Positions 7,820 through 16,812 of a stretch of DNA of 43,594 nucleotides are shown here, one piece after another. The notes beneath the pieces are model-generated. The model had not been told where the DNA came from. It saw only the letters and a program-made list of their open reading frames with translations, and ran no database searches. The translations under genes were made by a program, and so were the position numbers. Location of the stretch: contig JALHNT010000061.1 of the NCBI GenBank assembly GCA_022843385.1, positions 1 through 43,594 on the forward strand, written 5' to 3'. Each line of letters opens with the position of its first letter. The stretch's first letter is position 1. This DNA is from Anaerolineae bacterium (GTDB lineage: Bacteria > Chloroflexota > Anaerolineae > Aggregatilineales > Phototrophicaceae).

Positions 7820-8329
7820 GTGAAATTGCAGCGTGAACAGGCAGTCAGAAAAGTTCTCTTGCCTGTATTGATCCTGTCTATTCTCCTGTTCATTGCGATA
7901 TGGACGGTCGTTAGTCAACAGATCGTGAGAGAATTGTCTGGCTGTCTCAGGCATTTGGGTGGCGTAACCTGCTACAACGAAAGCATGACACCATTAGGCA
8001 CAACTCCCGACGCCTTTGCTTACGATCAAATGACGGTTGCAGCCAGATCGCAATCTTTTTGTCATGCCACCTTAACCGCAATCCCCCCAATTGCCCGTTC
8101 AGGCATCGTCGCTGTTCCAGTTGTTTCTCTCCGCAATCGGCCTGCGCTCAACCTTCCCTCAAGCGAAAGAGAAGTCATCTATTGTGGTCAGTCGGTTGAG
8201 TTTCTGGATACACTCACCAATGCTGATGGTACATGGTATCAAGTCAGGACAGCGACCGGTTTGACGGGTTGGATCAGTTCAACCGACCGTCTCATGATCG
8301 CTGAAACACCGGCACCTGAAGGAAAATAG
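7820..8329 (+). CDS. Membrane-anchored SH3-like domain protein
   Basis: A 169-residue protein with one N-terminal hydrophobic helix (residues about 12-32, VLLPVLILSILLFIAIWTVV) and an extracytoplasmic part. Residues about 95-160 (VPVVSLRNRPALNLPSSEREVIYCGQSVEFLD, then WYQVRTATGLTGWIS) fit a bacterial SH3 (SH3b) domain, which typically binds peptidoglycan or other wall polymers: note the RNRP turn and the final GWIS strand. Four cysteines may form disulfides outside the membrane. The start codon is GTG; the ribosome site is weak. It may be co-transcribed with the small gene following. Confidence 0.7.
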   Translation: MKLQREQAVRKVLLPVLILSILLFIAIWTVVSQQIVRELSGCLRHLGGVTCYNESMTPLGTTPDAFAYDQMTVAARSQSFCHATLTAIPPIARSGIVAVPVVSLRNRPALNLPSSEREVIYCGQSVEFLDTLTNADGTWYQVRTATGLTGWISSTDRLMIAETPAPEGK

Positions 8330-8369
8330 GCGAGGCATCCTCAAGATGTAAGCTATGCAGGAGGTAGAA

Positions 8370-8630
8370 GTGGGCCACAGTGACAATAGCCCTATAGATT
8401 TGTTGCAGCCACCTGAAGAAGTGTTGGAGGCATTCACCCGTGAAATCAAAAATATCGCATCCAGGATGGAAAACAACATTTATGTACTTAACAAAAAATC
8501 GGCATTAGAAGGCGTGAATGACCAAAGGCTACAAGGTATCGAACTCCTACTCAAAGCAATGAAGAGAACCATCGAAATGACGGAAGTCTATCTGGATCAT
8601 AGGAAAAACATGAATCAACCTCATGAATAG
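8370..8630 (+). CDS. Small helical hypothetical protein
   Basis: An 86-residue acidic, mostly helical protein without recognisable family. The sequence EEVLEAFTREIKNIASRME and RLQGIELLLKAMKRTIEMTEVYLDH suggests two amphipathic helices, perhaps a coiled-coil partner. An in-frame ATG exists at 8355, but GGAGG at 8360-8364 sits exactly five bases before the GTG at 8370, so the GTG is the better start. Forty bases separate it from the SH3-domain gene, so the two may form a unit. Confidence 0.6.
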   Translation: MGHSDNSPIDLLQPPEEVLEAFTREIKNIASRMENNIYVLNKKSALEGVNDQRLQGIELLLKAMKRTIEMTEVYLDHRKNMNQPHE

Positions 8631-8852
8631 GGCATTATGCAATTGCAGCAGACCATCAGCCCGAATCTCGCTCCCTCAACCCTGATTTTTCCCAACCCTT
8701 CTCTGACCCTGCGCCGACCGCCTTAACCTCCATGCTCCCGCAAAATGGTTAGCGCCGACTCGCGCTAAGTCGTACCAAAAAGTTTACCAAAAGTTCACCC
8801 GTAAGGGCGGGAATGGGCGTATGCTGAGGGCAAGAAGTCGTCAGCTAAGAGA

Positions 8853-8880
8853 CTGAAAGCTGATGGCTGAAAGCTGAAGG
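8853..8880 (+). repeat. Four heptamer repeats (CTGAAAG/CTGATGG type)
   Basis: CTGAAAG CTGATGG CTGAAAG CTGAAGG: four consecutive 7-bp units, or two 14-bp units with one mismatch. They share the GCTGA core with the CCGCTGA heptamers inside the YfhO-type gene at 11588-11608. Confidence 0.7.
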
Positions 8881-9061
8881 CTATTCTGCACAAACTGCAA
8901 AAAAGGAGCTTTTGCAGTTGCAGAACTTGACGAATTTTATGCAGTTTCGCTCGGTTTTCGCTCTGTGTTCTCAGTGTTCTCTGTGTTGGTCTTTCTGTCT
9001 TTGTCGTTGTGTCGCTGTCCGACGACGACGACGACACAAAACGGATAGTTGCATAAAATGG

Positions 9062-9106
9062 ACTTGCAACACTTGCAACACTTGCAACATTTCTAACACT
9101 TGCAAC
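9062..9106 (+). repeat. Five 9-bp tandem repeats (ACTTGCAAC)
   Basis: ACTTGCAAC occurs five times in phase with no spacer; the fourth unit is diverged (ATTTCTAAC). A further partial unit (ACTTG) follows at 9107. The array is too short-period to be CRISPR. Confidence 0.85.
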
Positions 9107-9159
9107 ACTTGAGGGAAAACGGTGGCACAAGATTCGCGAATTGAAATATGGACTGATGC

Positions 9160-9186
9160 GAATCTGACGAATCTGACGAATCGTGT
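9160..9186 (+). repeat. Three 9-bp tandem repeats (GAATCTGAC)
   Basis: GAATCTGAC twice, then GAATCGTGT, all in the same 9-bp phase, with a further GAATC at 9187. It has the same period as the array 55 bases upstream but a different unit. Confidence 0.75.
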
Positions 9187-9344
9187 GAATCAAGTAATGG
9201 CTGAACGCTATACGCTGATCGCTCCAATCAGCAAAATCAGCAGCAACCGGGGGTAGGGTCAATCAGCAGCAAATGGAGCCTGAGCATTTTTTTCTGACGA
9301 CTATCGACTGATAACTGATTCGCGAATCGGACGAATCCTGCCAA

Positions 9345-12086
9345 TCATCGTACTCTTGCTGCTTTTCTCAGTATCCCAATGGTCGCCAGCAGCAGCCAGC
9401 CCAGCGCACCCACCACCAATGCGCCCGGCCACCACCCCGGTTGATAGCGGAACACGATCCGGCTCTCGCCCGCCGGAACCGGGATGGCGCGGAACATCAG
9501 GTTGGCGCGTTCGATGGTCACCGGCTGATCGTTGACGGTGGCGCTCCAGCCGGGGTACCAGGCATCGGTCAGCACCAGATAGGCCGGCGTCGGGCTGGTT
9601 ACCGCAATCTCGACCCGCTTCGGCTCATAGGCGGTGATCGTCGGTGACACCTGCAAGCCAGGGGATGGCGCATCCAGCGCCGTGCCAGCCGCCAGAATCA
9701 CCGTCTGCGCGGGATCAAATGCCGGGTCGCGCATCTGCTCCAGCGCCGCCTCATCGTCCGCGATCCGCGCCTGATAGACGAGAAACGCGCGCGGCAGCAC
9801 CGCCTGATTCTCGTAGAGCTTGATGTCGCTGGAGAGGACTCGTCGCCAAGGCGGCAGCGTCACACCCTGGAAAGCCCCGGTGCGCGTATCGACTAACGTG
9901 ATGGCACGCAGCGTGATGACCGTCGTTGTCGTCAGTTGCAGGGCGGGCTGATCGTCCGCAATCGGGGTGACGAGGCGCTGCCAGCACAGGTCGGGCTGCA
10001 CAAGTTCGGCAGCCGATGATGGCGCTGCAACCGGCATGATGTCGATCAGCGGACAGTCGCCATTCGCCAGCGGCGTGTACAGCATATCAACCGCCGTGGC
10101 CTCGAACGGAGCCGTCAGCGGAACGGTGAGCGGCTGATCGGGCAGTAGTGGCAGGCTGAACGACGTGTCGTAGAACACGCCGTCGCGCACCACATCGGCG
10201 GTCTTGTCGGTGATGAGATAGCGGGTATGGGTCAGGTTCAGCCAGCGCTGCTCCGGGATGCAGGCACCCCGGCATTCCGGCAGCGCCAGCATCTCCCACA
10301 GCCGGCCATCCTGTGTCCGGCCTACGCCATCGGGCAGCAGCAGGGCGCTGAAGCGGGAATAATGCTCAGTCGGCAACAGACCGCCATCGAACCCGTCGAT
10401 GCTGGGAAGGCCCCACACCAGCGCCAAATTTGGTGCCAGCGTCTCGCGCATCTTGGTCGCCACCAGCGCGATGCGGGTGCCGAGTTCACTCATCCCCAGC
10501 GCGGCATAGCGGGCTTCGAGCGCCGGGGCATCGCCAGGATCAAATTGCAGCGGCGTGATGCTCAGGGTTCGCCCCGCCGGAAGCTGCTCCTCGGCGTAGA
10601 CCTGCAACTGGCGCAGGCTGAAGCGCGAGGCGCTGTAGACATCGGCTGGGGCGGTCTGGTTATAGGCCAGCGCCGACGACGCCAGCAACAATTCGAGGAC
10701 GAGGCCGAGCGTCAGCACGACGGGAATCGCCCGCGTTCCGGCTGATCGCTGCCCCTTCAGCCACCCTACCCCCCCGACCAGCAGGAGCAGCCCCAACAGC
10801 GCCGCGCCCCAACCGAGCAGCGTGCGGCTGGTGGGCAGCGCCGGGCCATTGATGTTTTCGGCAGCCCGCTCCGCCAGGAACGACGCGCCGGCCAGCCCGA
10901 TCACTACGATCAGGATCACCAGCAGCGCCAGTCGCCAGCGGGTGAGCGATCGGTTCACAAGCGCTTGCAGTCCAACGCCACTCAGCGCCGCCAGCCCCAA
11001 CGCGAACAGCGCCAGCCAGCGCGCCGGCACACGAAAGAAGCTGAAGCCCGGCAGCAGCGTGATGAGCCAGTTCAGTGGGTTATACGCACCCAGCGCCAGC
11101 CCCAACCCCACCAACGCCAGCAGCACGAAGGGCAGCAGGCGGCGGAAGGGCAACGCGACCAGGGCGATGAGCGCCAGCCCCAGCCCGATGATGCCGGGAT
11201 AGGCGACATATTCGGTGAAGATCAGGCTGTCGTAGCTGGGGAGCAGCGCCCGCCCGATGAGGAAGGGATTGAAGGAAAAAGCCAGCGCCCCCTGTGCCTC
11301 CAGCCCGCCGCCGCGATGCGACAACCCCATCAGTTCCAGCGTCGGGATGAGCTGGGGCGCGATCAACGGCAGGGTCAGCAGCAGCGCCAGCCCCAATCGG
11401 GCGTAATCCTGCGCCAATCGCATCCAGCGCCCCGTCCCACCGACCTCACTCAGGGCGATGGCAGCGCGGTATAACACCACCCCGACCAGCGTGATGAACA
11501 CCGTCTGTGGATGCCCGGCCAGGAATTGCAGCGCGATGAGTGCCGCCATCAGACCCGGTTCTGCCAGCCAGCGCAGCACACCCTTCACCGCTGACCGCTG
11601 ACCGCTGACGGCCAGGAATATCCAGGGCAGCCAGGCCAACGCTTGCAACTGATTGATGTGTTCGACCTGCGCCGTCAGGTATCCACCCAGCCCGAAGAGC
11701 AGCCCGGCCACAAACGCCGGCAGCGCATCCAGACTCAGCCGGCGCCGCGTCAGGGCATAGACGCCGAGCATGGCGAAGGTCAGGTGCAGGATGATGCTCC
11801 AGTTGATGGCATCGGGCGGGGAGAGTGGAGTCACGAGCCAGTTGGGGGGATAAAAGACGCCGATCTGACTGTTCGCCAGCAGCGGCACACCCATGAAGAT
11901 ATCCGGCGACCACAGCGGGATGCGCCCGGCCAGCAGCGCTTCACTCCGCGCCGCCCAGTAGGGGTAGAAGTAGGTGTAGACATCGCCGCGCGCCATGATC
12001 TGACCGCCGACGATCAGCCGGTGGAAGAACAGCAGCGTCAGCGCCGCATACAGCAGCAGGATGATGAAATGGCGACGTGTGAACAC
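9345..12086 (-). CDS. YfhO-family membrane protein (glycosyltransferase-like)
   Basis: A 913-residue integral membrane protein. The N-terminal 480 residues hold about twelve hydrophobic helices with family landmarks: GDVYTYFYPYW in the first outer loop, RIPLWSPDIFMGVPLLANSQIG, and LHLTFAMLGVYALTR. The last 350 residues form an outer beta-rich domain ending WYPGWSATVNDQPV, then a last helix. YfhO-type proteins are thought to modify cell-surface polymers with sugars; the donor is probably lipid-linked. TTG at 12101 is possible, but GGAGG eight bases before the GTG at 12086 makes that the better start. Three CCGCTGA heptamers (11588-11608) are read through inside it. It is divergent from the histidine kinase. 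Confidence 0.85.
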   Translation of the reverse strand: MFTRRHFIILLLYAALTLLFFHRLIVGGQIMARGDVYTYFYPYWAARSEALLAGRIPLWSPDIFMGVPLLANSQIGVFYPPNWLVTPLSPPDAINWSIILHLTFAMLGVYALTRRRLSLDALPAFVAGLLFGLGGYLTAQVEHINQLQALAWLPWIFLAVSGQRSAVKGVLRWLAEPGLMAALIALQFLAGHPQTVFITLVGVVLYRAAIALSEVGGTGRWMRLAQDYARLGLALLLTLPLIAPQLIPTLELMGLSHRGGGLEAQGALAFSFNPFLIGRALLPSYDSLIFTEYVAYPGIIGLGLALIALVALPFRRLLPFVLLALVGLGLALGAYNPLNWLITLLPGFSFFRVPARWLALFALGLAALSGVGLQALVNRSLTRWRLALLVILIVVIGLAGASFLAERAAENINGPALPTSRTLLGWGAALLGLLLLVGGVGWLKGQRSAGTRAIPVVLTLGLVLELLLASSALAYNQTAPADVYSASRFSLRQLQVYAEEQLPAGRTLSITPLQFDPGDAPALEARYAALGMSELGTRIALVATKMRETLAPNLALVWGLPSIDGFDGGLLPTEHYSRFSALLLPDGVGRTQDGRLWEMLALPECRGACIPEQRWLNLTHTRYLITDKTADVVRDGVFYDTSFSLPLLPDQPLTVPLTAPFEATAVDMLYTPLANGDCPLIDIMPVAAPSSAAELVQPDLCWQRLVTPIADDQPALQLTTTTVITLRAITLVDTRTGAFQGVTLPPWRRVLSSDIKLYENQAVLPRAFLVYQARIADDEAALEQMRDPAFDPAQTVILAAGTALDAPSPGLQVSPTITAYEPKRVEIAVTSPTPAYLVLTDAWYPGWSATVNDQPVTIERANLMFRAIPVPAGESRIVFRYQPGWWPGALVVGALGWLLLATIGILRKAARVR
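11588..11608. repeat. CCGCTGA heptamer x3 inside a coding sequence
   Basis: Three perfect 7-bp units, giving the peptide SGQRSAV on the minus strand. Three units equal 21 bases, so the reading frame is kept; gain or loss of one unit would shift it. Confidence 0.8.
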
Positions 12087-12296
12087 GGCAGCGGCCTCCA
12101 ACCGCCACCTTATCCTAGCCCGTCACACGGCCAACTGCAACCACCTGTGCTCTGGCTGCTGCGCCAGCCGCAGAGCAAGGGCGAGCACGCAATCTCAAAC
12201 CAAATCACAACCCCACGCCAATTGGATTATGACAGCATCGCCCGGATAAACCGCTACAATCCGCCATCAGGCTGAATTTAGGATGGCAGGTGAGCC

Positions 12297-14804
12297 ATGA
12301 CGACGTCGAACTGGACCATTCGGCAGCGGTTGGTGGTGATCGTCATTAGCATCTCGCTGGTGATCGTGGGAGCGGTGGCGCTCATCGCCGTCAGCGCCTA
12401 CGCCGGGGTGCTGCGCCAGCAGACCCAGACCGCCTTCATCAACGCCAATCAGTTGTTCGCCAACGCCATCGACGCCCGCTTGCAGGATTCGATGTCCACT
12501 GCCCGCACCTTTGCCGCTGCCCTCAGCGATCAGGCCAGTTCACCGCTGACCTCGGGCTGGCAGTTGGCGAGCAACCTCCTGACCGATCATTATCGTGCGG
12601 CTCAGCGCATCTCTGTTTACGCCCGACTGAAGGGTGGGCATCAGACCATCATCTATAACCCGCCTTACCAGACAACGCTGCGGGTGGCGCGCGTTAAGCA
12701 GTATGTTGATAACACCCTGCCGGTCAACGCCTGGTTCCTGCAAACCCTGCGCGATGGTCAGCCACGCTGGCATGAGCTGGATCGCCCATTTGATCCGGAC
12801 GCCTTTGAACCGGTGGTCTCGTATGCGGTGCCGTATCGCGCGGCTAACGGCGTGTATGCCGGCGTCGTGTGGGTTGATATTGCCGCCAGCGATGTGCAGA
12901 GCTGGCTCAGCTGGATGAACGAGCGCCCGGCAGGTTATACCTTGCTGTTCAACAACGATGGTCAGCTCATCGCCAGCCTGAACACACCGGAAAGCACTGA
13001 TCTCAACCAGACCGTGCAGGACTTCTTGCGCCAGCCGGATATTGCGCCGTTGTGGAAGAATGTCGATAGTACCTGGGGTGTATTCCATCTGGCAGCCGAT
13101 CCCCTCGATGCCAATGCTCCGTCAGTGGTGCTGATGAATCGGCTCAGCCAGAGCGGCTGGCAGATGATGACTGTGCTGCCGACCACCTCGCTGCAAAATC
13201 CGCTGCTGCAAAGCCTGGGACTGATCGCCCTCATCACTCTGCTGGGGATCGGAACGCTGGCGGCGGTGATCTACAATTTCCTGGGGCGCAGCCTGTCCGA
13301 GCCGCTGGGGGTACTGGGCAAGGCCGCCCGCGAGATCGGCAGCGGCGATATGCGTTACCAGATCGATTATCAGTCGCGACCAGATGAGATCGGTCAACTG
13401 GCCGGGGCGATGGAAGATATGAAGCGCCATCTCTCCTATTCCTACCAGCAGCTTGCTATGTCGCGCGATCTGCTGGAGAAGCGGGTACAGCAGCGCACCC
13501 AGGAATTGCAGGAGACGCAAAAGCTGGCGCAGCAGAAAGCCGATGAATTGCAGGCAGTTTATGATGCCTCGCTCTCCGTCGTCGGTGATCACCAACTGGA
13601 TGTCATCCTGGAACGGCTGATGACCAGCCTGCTGTCGCTGCTGAAGGGACATTATGCCTCGGTCTGGTTGCTGACGAGCAGCAAGCGCCATCTGCAAATG
13701 GTGGCCTCTACCGGCAACAAAGCCCTGCTCAATATGCTCATCGATCACGATGCCGGGCTGGTGGGTAAGGCGACGCAGGAAGGTCGCCTAGTGCGCGTCG
13801 AGGATTATCTGCGCTGGCCGGATCGGCTGGAGGCCTTTGCCGAGGAAGTTGGTGCCTCGCGCGTCATGGTTGTGCCGCTGACCTTCTACAACAGATCCAT
13901 CGGCGCAGTGGTGGTGGGGCGCAAGGTTTCTGCGCCGGATTTCACCCCGGCAGAAGAACGTCTGCTGACCTTGTTCGGCAACCTCGTCTCACCTGTCGTC
14001 CGCAACGCCCAGTTGTTCATCCAGCGCGAAGAAGCAACCCGCGCAGCCGAGCGCGCCAGCAGCGTCAAGACCCGCTTCCTCGCCAGCGTCACCCACGAAC
14101 TGCGGACGCCCCTGAACCTGATTATCAACAATATGGATTTCATGCGCATCGGCATGTTCGGCGATGTCAATGCCGACCAGCGCGGGCGGCTCGACCAGAC
14201 CATCCGCAGCGCCGAGCATCTGCTCTCACTCATCAATGACCTGCTCGACACCAGCAAGATCGAGGCCGGCGAGATGGAACTGACGGTCATGCCGGGAGAC
14301 CTGATGCCAGTGCTGGAAGACGCAATGGATTCAGCGCTGATGCTGCTTGAGGGTGCCAAATCGTCGGTGACGCTCGAAGCTCACATCCCGTCTGATTTAC
14401 CTCATGTGCCGATGGATGCGCGCCGGGTGCGCCAGGTATTGACCAATCTCCTGAGCAACGCTGTCAAGTTCACCACAGAAGGCAGCATCAATCTAACCGT
14501 GGTCAACCAGGGGGATCAGATCGTCATCAGTGTGCGCGATACCGGCATGGGCATCGCACCGGAAGACATGGATAGGCTGTTTCAACCCTTCCAGCGCGCC
14601 GAACGGGCCAAGCATCTCGACATCGAAGGCACCGGCCTGGGATTGACCATCACCCGCTATCTGATCGAAGCACATGGGGGCAAACTGACGGTGGAAAGCG
14701 CACCAGGGAAGGGCAGCACCTTCACCTTCACCTTGCCGCTGAACAACCGCCAGCTCAAGCGCCCCATCACCAAACCCATCACGATGGCGATTGGGGTGGA
14801 GTAA
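12297..14804 (+). CDS. Membrane sensor histidine kinase (Cache-HAMP-GAF-HisKA-HATPase)
   Basis: An 835-residue kinase. Order: first membrane helix (about 12-36), an outer Cache-like sensor domain (about 40-300), second helix (about 302-326), HAMP (about 330-380, SLSEPLGVLGKAAREIGSGD), a coiled coil (380-420), GAF (about 425-575), HisKA with phospho-acceptor H600 in THELRTPLN, then HATPase with N721 in LLSNAVKF, D748 in DTGMGIA and G778 in GTGLGL. All motifs needed for ATP binding and autophosphorylation are present. No response regulator follows, so this is an orphan kinase locally. The start has AGGTGA about five bases upstream. The ligand is unknown; periplasmic Cache domains bind small molecules. 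Confidence 0.9.
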   Translation: MTTSNWTIRQRLVVIVISISLVIVGAVALIAVSAYAGVLRQQTQTAFINANQLFANAIDARLQDSMSTARTFAAALSDQASSPLTSGWQLASNLLTDHYRAAQRISVYARLKGGHQTIIYNPPYQTTLRVARVKQYVDNTLPVNAWFLQTLRDGQPRWHELDRPFDPDAFEPVVSYAVPYRAANGVYAGVVWVDIAASDVQSWLSWMNERPAGYTLLFNNDGQLIASLNTPESTDLNQTVQDFLRQPDIAPLWKNVDSTWGVFHLAADPLDANAPSVVLMNRLSQSGWQMMTVLPTTSLQNPLLQSLGLIALITLLGIGTLAAVIYNFLGRSLSEPLGVLGKAAREIGSGDMRYQIDYQSRPDEIGQLAGAMEDMKRHLSYSYQQLAMSRDLLEKRVQQRTQELQETQKLAQQKADELQAVYDASLSVVGDHQLDVILERLMTSLLSLLKGHYASVWLLTSSKRHLQMVASTGNKALLNMLIDHDAGLVGKATQEGRLVRVEDYLRWPDRLEAFAEEVGASRVMVVPLTFYNRSIGAVVVGRKVSAPDFTPAEERLLTLFGNLVSPVVRNAQLFIQREEATRAAERASSVKTRFLASVTHELRTPLNLIINNMDFMRIGMFGDVNADQRGRLDQTIRSAEHLLSLINDLLDTSKIEAGEMELTVMPGDLMPVLEDAMDSALMLLEGAKSSVTLEAHIPSDLPHVPMDARRVRQVLTNLLSNAVKFTTEGSINLTVVNQGDQIVISVRDTGMGIAPEDMDRLFQPFQRAERAKHLDIEGTGLGLTITRYLIEAHGGKLTVESAPGKGSTFTFTLPLNNRQLKRPITKPITMAIGVE

Positions 14805-14820
14805 AGAGCATCTGAATGCT

Positions 14821-16065
14821 TTAAGGTTGTTTCCAGGCACCTTCGGCTTCGTCATATACATAGTTGTTTGGTAATCTCGGGCTGCACGTGTCGTCGATTG
14901 TGATGCTTTCTGCTGTCTCGAATTGTACAGTCACATCAATATCACTATAGATAGCCTTTACGAGTTGCAGAACCGCTGTTTGAGCGCTGAGTTTAACGTT
15001 TTCAATCGCACCATCTTCAATGATTTGCGTCACAAAATCCGAAAGGGCAACATATCGTGCAATCTCCTCCAGGTCATTCCAGTTCCCGCTCACGGTTGTA
15101 CTGCGATCATACTGGACAAGTCCCGTCAGGGTGCAATTGAGGATTTCTGGCGGGGGAAGGATGATGGTATATTGAGTTTTCCCGTCAATATCTGCTGAAT
15201 TCACTTTCACACTATCGGGTTTCTGTAAATCGATGCCAGCCAGTATTTCGGCTGTTATGGCGTGACTGGCACCATGACCCAATGCATTGCCAACCCCACC
15301 CCGATAATTGATTCTTAAGTTCAAATTTGAAAGCTGGAGTTCAGTCGTTACCAATTTTGAGGTAGCAGAAACAGCATCGACAATAATGCGATCCCGGCCT
15401 TCAGTTGTAATCTGTGTTTCGGGAAAACCAAAACCCATGAGTGAAGCAATTAGATTGCGGGCACTTGTCCCGGTTATGAATAAGATGCTTGCCGCGCATA
15501 TTACGACTACAACAGTTACAATTCCAACTGCCAGAAGGCAACCGTTATTTGCTTTTTCCAGAATAACTGTTGGCAAGGCTGATTGATTTTCGAGGCTACG
15601 ATTGTCATAAGTCGTGTCATCATTCTTCAGCTTCATGCTTGTTTTCTCCAATGGGCTGGTGACTGTGAAAGCTAAGGAACTGAACAAAATCGCGGCTAAT
15701 TCATCTACATGACCGATGAAGGGAGTTAAATCGGGAATGAACTCAACCACACCAAACGTCGGCAACAAGAGATACACAATGCCGAGGATGCCCATGCTGA
15801 CTGCAACTACTCGCACAATCGGTGAGATTTGATTGTTATGTCGATAATTTTTCATGAGTTGCAGCGAACGAATCAGGAGTATGGATGCTGCGCCTTCATC
15901 TAGGTTGCCGATTATTGGCAAAGGATCGGGTACCAGTTCAACAAGACCGCCATTGGGAAGTATCAAGTAGAAGAAACTGGCGAGACCGAGACCGATTCGA
16001 GCGATGGGAGAAGATATAAGTGCAGGAGATGAAGTGCTATGGGGTGTCATTACAATCTTTCCCAT
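14821..16065 (-). CDS. Membrane protein: two DUF1232-like units plus DUF4230-like domain
   Basis: A 414-residue protein of unusual build. Residues 26-64 (FYLILPNGGLVELVPDPLP then IIGNLDEGAA) and 97-130 (VYLLLPTFGVVEFIPDLTP then FIGHVDELAA) are two copies of a DUF1232-type hairpin, each a likely membrane segment pair. A third helix lies at about 175-198. The rest (about 225-390) fits DUF4230: TSKLVTTELQLSN, ILAGIDLQK, TIILPPPEIL, and a helical end (LSAQTAVLQLVKAIY). Neither family has a known activity. The gene is AT-richer than its neighbours and converges on the histidine kinase with 16 bases between stops. GGGAAAG before an internal ATG at 16050 is an alternative start. Confidence 0.65.
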   Translation of the reverse strand: MGKIVMTPHSTSSPALISSPIARIGLGLASFFYLILPNGGLVELVPDPLPIIGNLDEGAASILLIRSLQLMKNYRHNNQISPIVRVVAVSMGILGIVYLLLPTFGVVEFIPDLTPFIGHVDELAAILFSSLAFTVTSPLEKTSMKLKNDDTTYDNRSLENQSALPTVILEKANNGCLLAVGIVTVVVVICAASILFITGTSARNLIASLMGFGFPETQITTEGRDRIIVDAVSATSKLVTTELQLSNLNLRINYRGGVGNALGHGASHAITAEILAGIDLQKPDSVKVNSADIDGKTQYTIILPPPEILNCTLTGLVQYDRSTTVSGNWNDLEEIARYVALSDFVTQIIEDGAIENVKLSAQTAVLQLVKAIYSDIDVTVQFETAESITIDDTCSPRLPNNYVYDEAEGAWKQP

Positions 16066-16164
16066 TCAGCTAGATCATGAATAAATCCGTGATACATGGA
16101 ATGATTGGCAATCCTTATTCTATCTTATGTCTGAAATTGCATACTAAAGCGTAAAGCTCTCAAT

Positions 16165-16803
16165 ATGCTCATCATGACTCTGCGTTTGATCTTGGCGCTG
16201 CTGTGTCCTTTGCTGTTGCTGGTTGTGGTCGCGGATGCCCAGTCGCCAGCCGAGACGGATCTGCAACATCTCCTCCTGCCGGATGACTGCCCGGCTCCCT
16301 GCTTCCTCGGCATCCGCCCCGGCGTGACGCTGGCCGGCGAGGCCCGCGCCATCCTCGAATCCCATCCCTGGATCGATCTGGTTGAAGGCGGCGAATTTGC
16401 CCTGTACTGGTTGTGGAACGGTCAGCAACCGGCGCTGTTGTATAATCGCATCCTGACGCGCAGCGGCATCTACGGCGGGGTCATCACTCTTTCGGGCAGC
16501 GGTGTGGTTCAGACCGCCCGCGTCTGGAGCCATGCTCCCTTTGGCGAGTTGTATCTGTTGCTGGGTGAACCAGCGCGGATCGGTGCCGTTGGCATCAATG
16601 TTGGCGAGAATGTGCGCTTCACCCTGCCATACCCCCATTACGGGCTGGTGCTGGATATCACCATGCTCTGCCCGGTCAATCGCGCATCTTTCTGGCGCAG
16701 CGAAAGCGTGCTGGTCTGGACTACTCAGCGTGATGCCGTGCCGGTGACAAATCCACTGCGCTGGGATCGGATGCGCTTCTATTTCCGTAGCTACCTGTGT
16801 TGA
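16165..16803 (+). CDS. Secreted hypothetical protein
   Basis: A protein of 212 residues (or 209 if the ATG at 16174 is used) with a clear signal peptide (LRLILALLCPLLLLVVVADAQS, cleavage after ADA). The mature part has a Cys pair in PDDCPAPCFLGIRPG and single cysteines near the end (LCPVNR; the final residue). The phrase PCFLGIRPGVTLAGEARAILESHPW suggests a small repeat of a helical domain that I have seen only as uncharacterised. Function unknown. The stop is nine bases before the start of the YbaK-type gene, so they are probably co-transcribed. Confidence 0.7.
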   Translation: MLIMTLRLILALLCPLLLLVVVADAQSPAETDLQHLLLPDDCPAPCFLGIRPGVTLAGEARAILESHPWIDLVEGGEFALYWLWNGQQPALLYNRILTRSGIYGGVITLSGSGVVQTARVWSHAPFGELYLLLGEPARIGAVGINVGENVRFTLPYPHYGLVLDITMLCPVNRASFWRSESVLVWTTQRDAVPVTNPLRWDRMRFYFRSYLC

Positions 16804-16812
16804 GGTCGGTTC

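Larger units (their letters stand above)
8631..9344. other. Repeat-rich non-coding region, 714 bp
   Basis: I find no supportable gene here; the one long frame (minus strand, 8795-9262) is made largely of repeat sequence. The region contains a hairpin with competing pairings near 8749-8772, heptamer repeats at 8853-8880, two 9-bp tandem repeat arrays (9062-9106 and 9160-9186), a GAC triplet run near 9020-9033, and scattered copies of gattcgcgaat-like words around 9131 and 9319. It lies just beyond the 3' end of the YfhO-type gene. Confidence 0.6.

Noticed and set aside
9062..9186. Possible CRISPR-like array
   Set aside because: Repeat units are only 9 bp and directly adjacent with no spacers, and no cas gene is present.
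8795..9262. 155-residue minus-strand frame in the repeat region
   Set aside because: Its translation is largely built from the 9-bp repeats (ASV-type and RQI-type repeats) and has no ribosome site or family resemblance.
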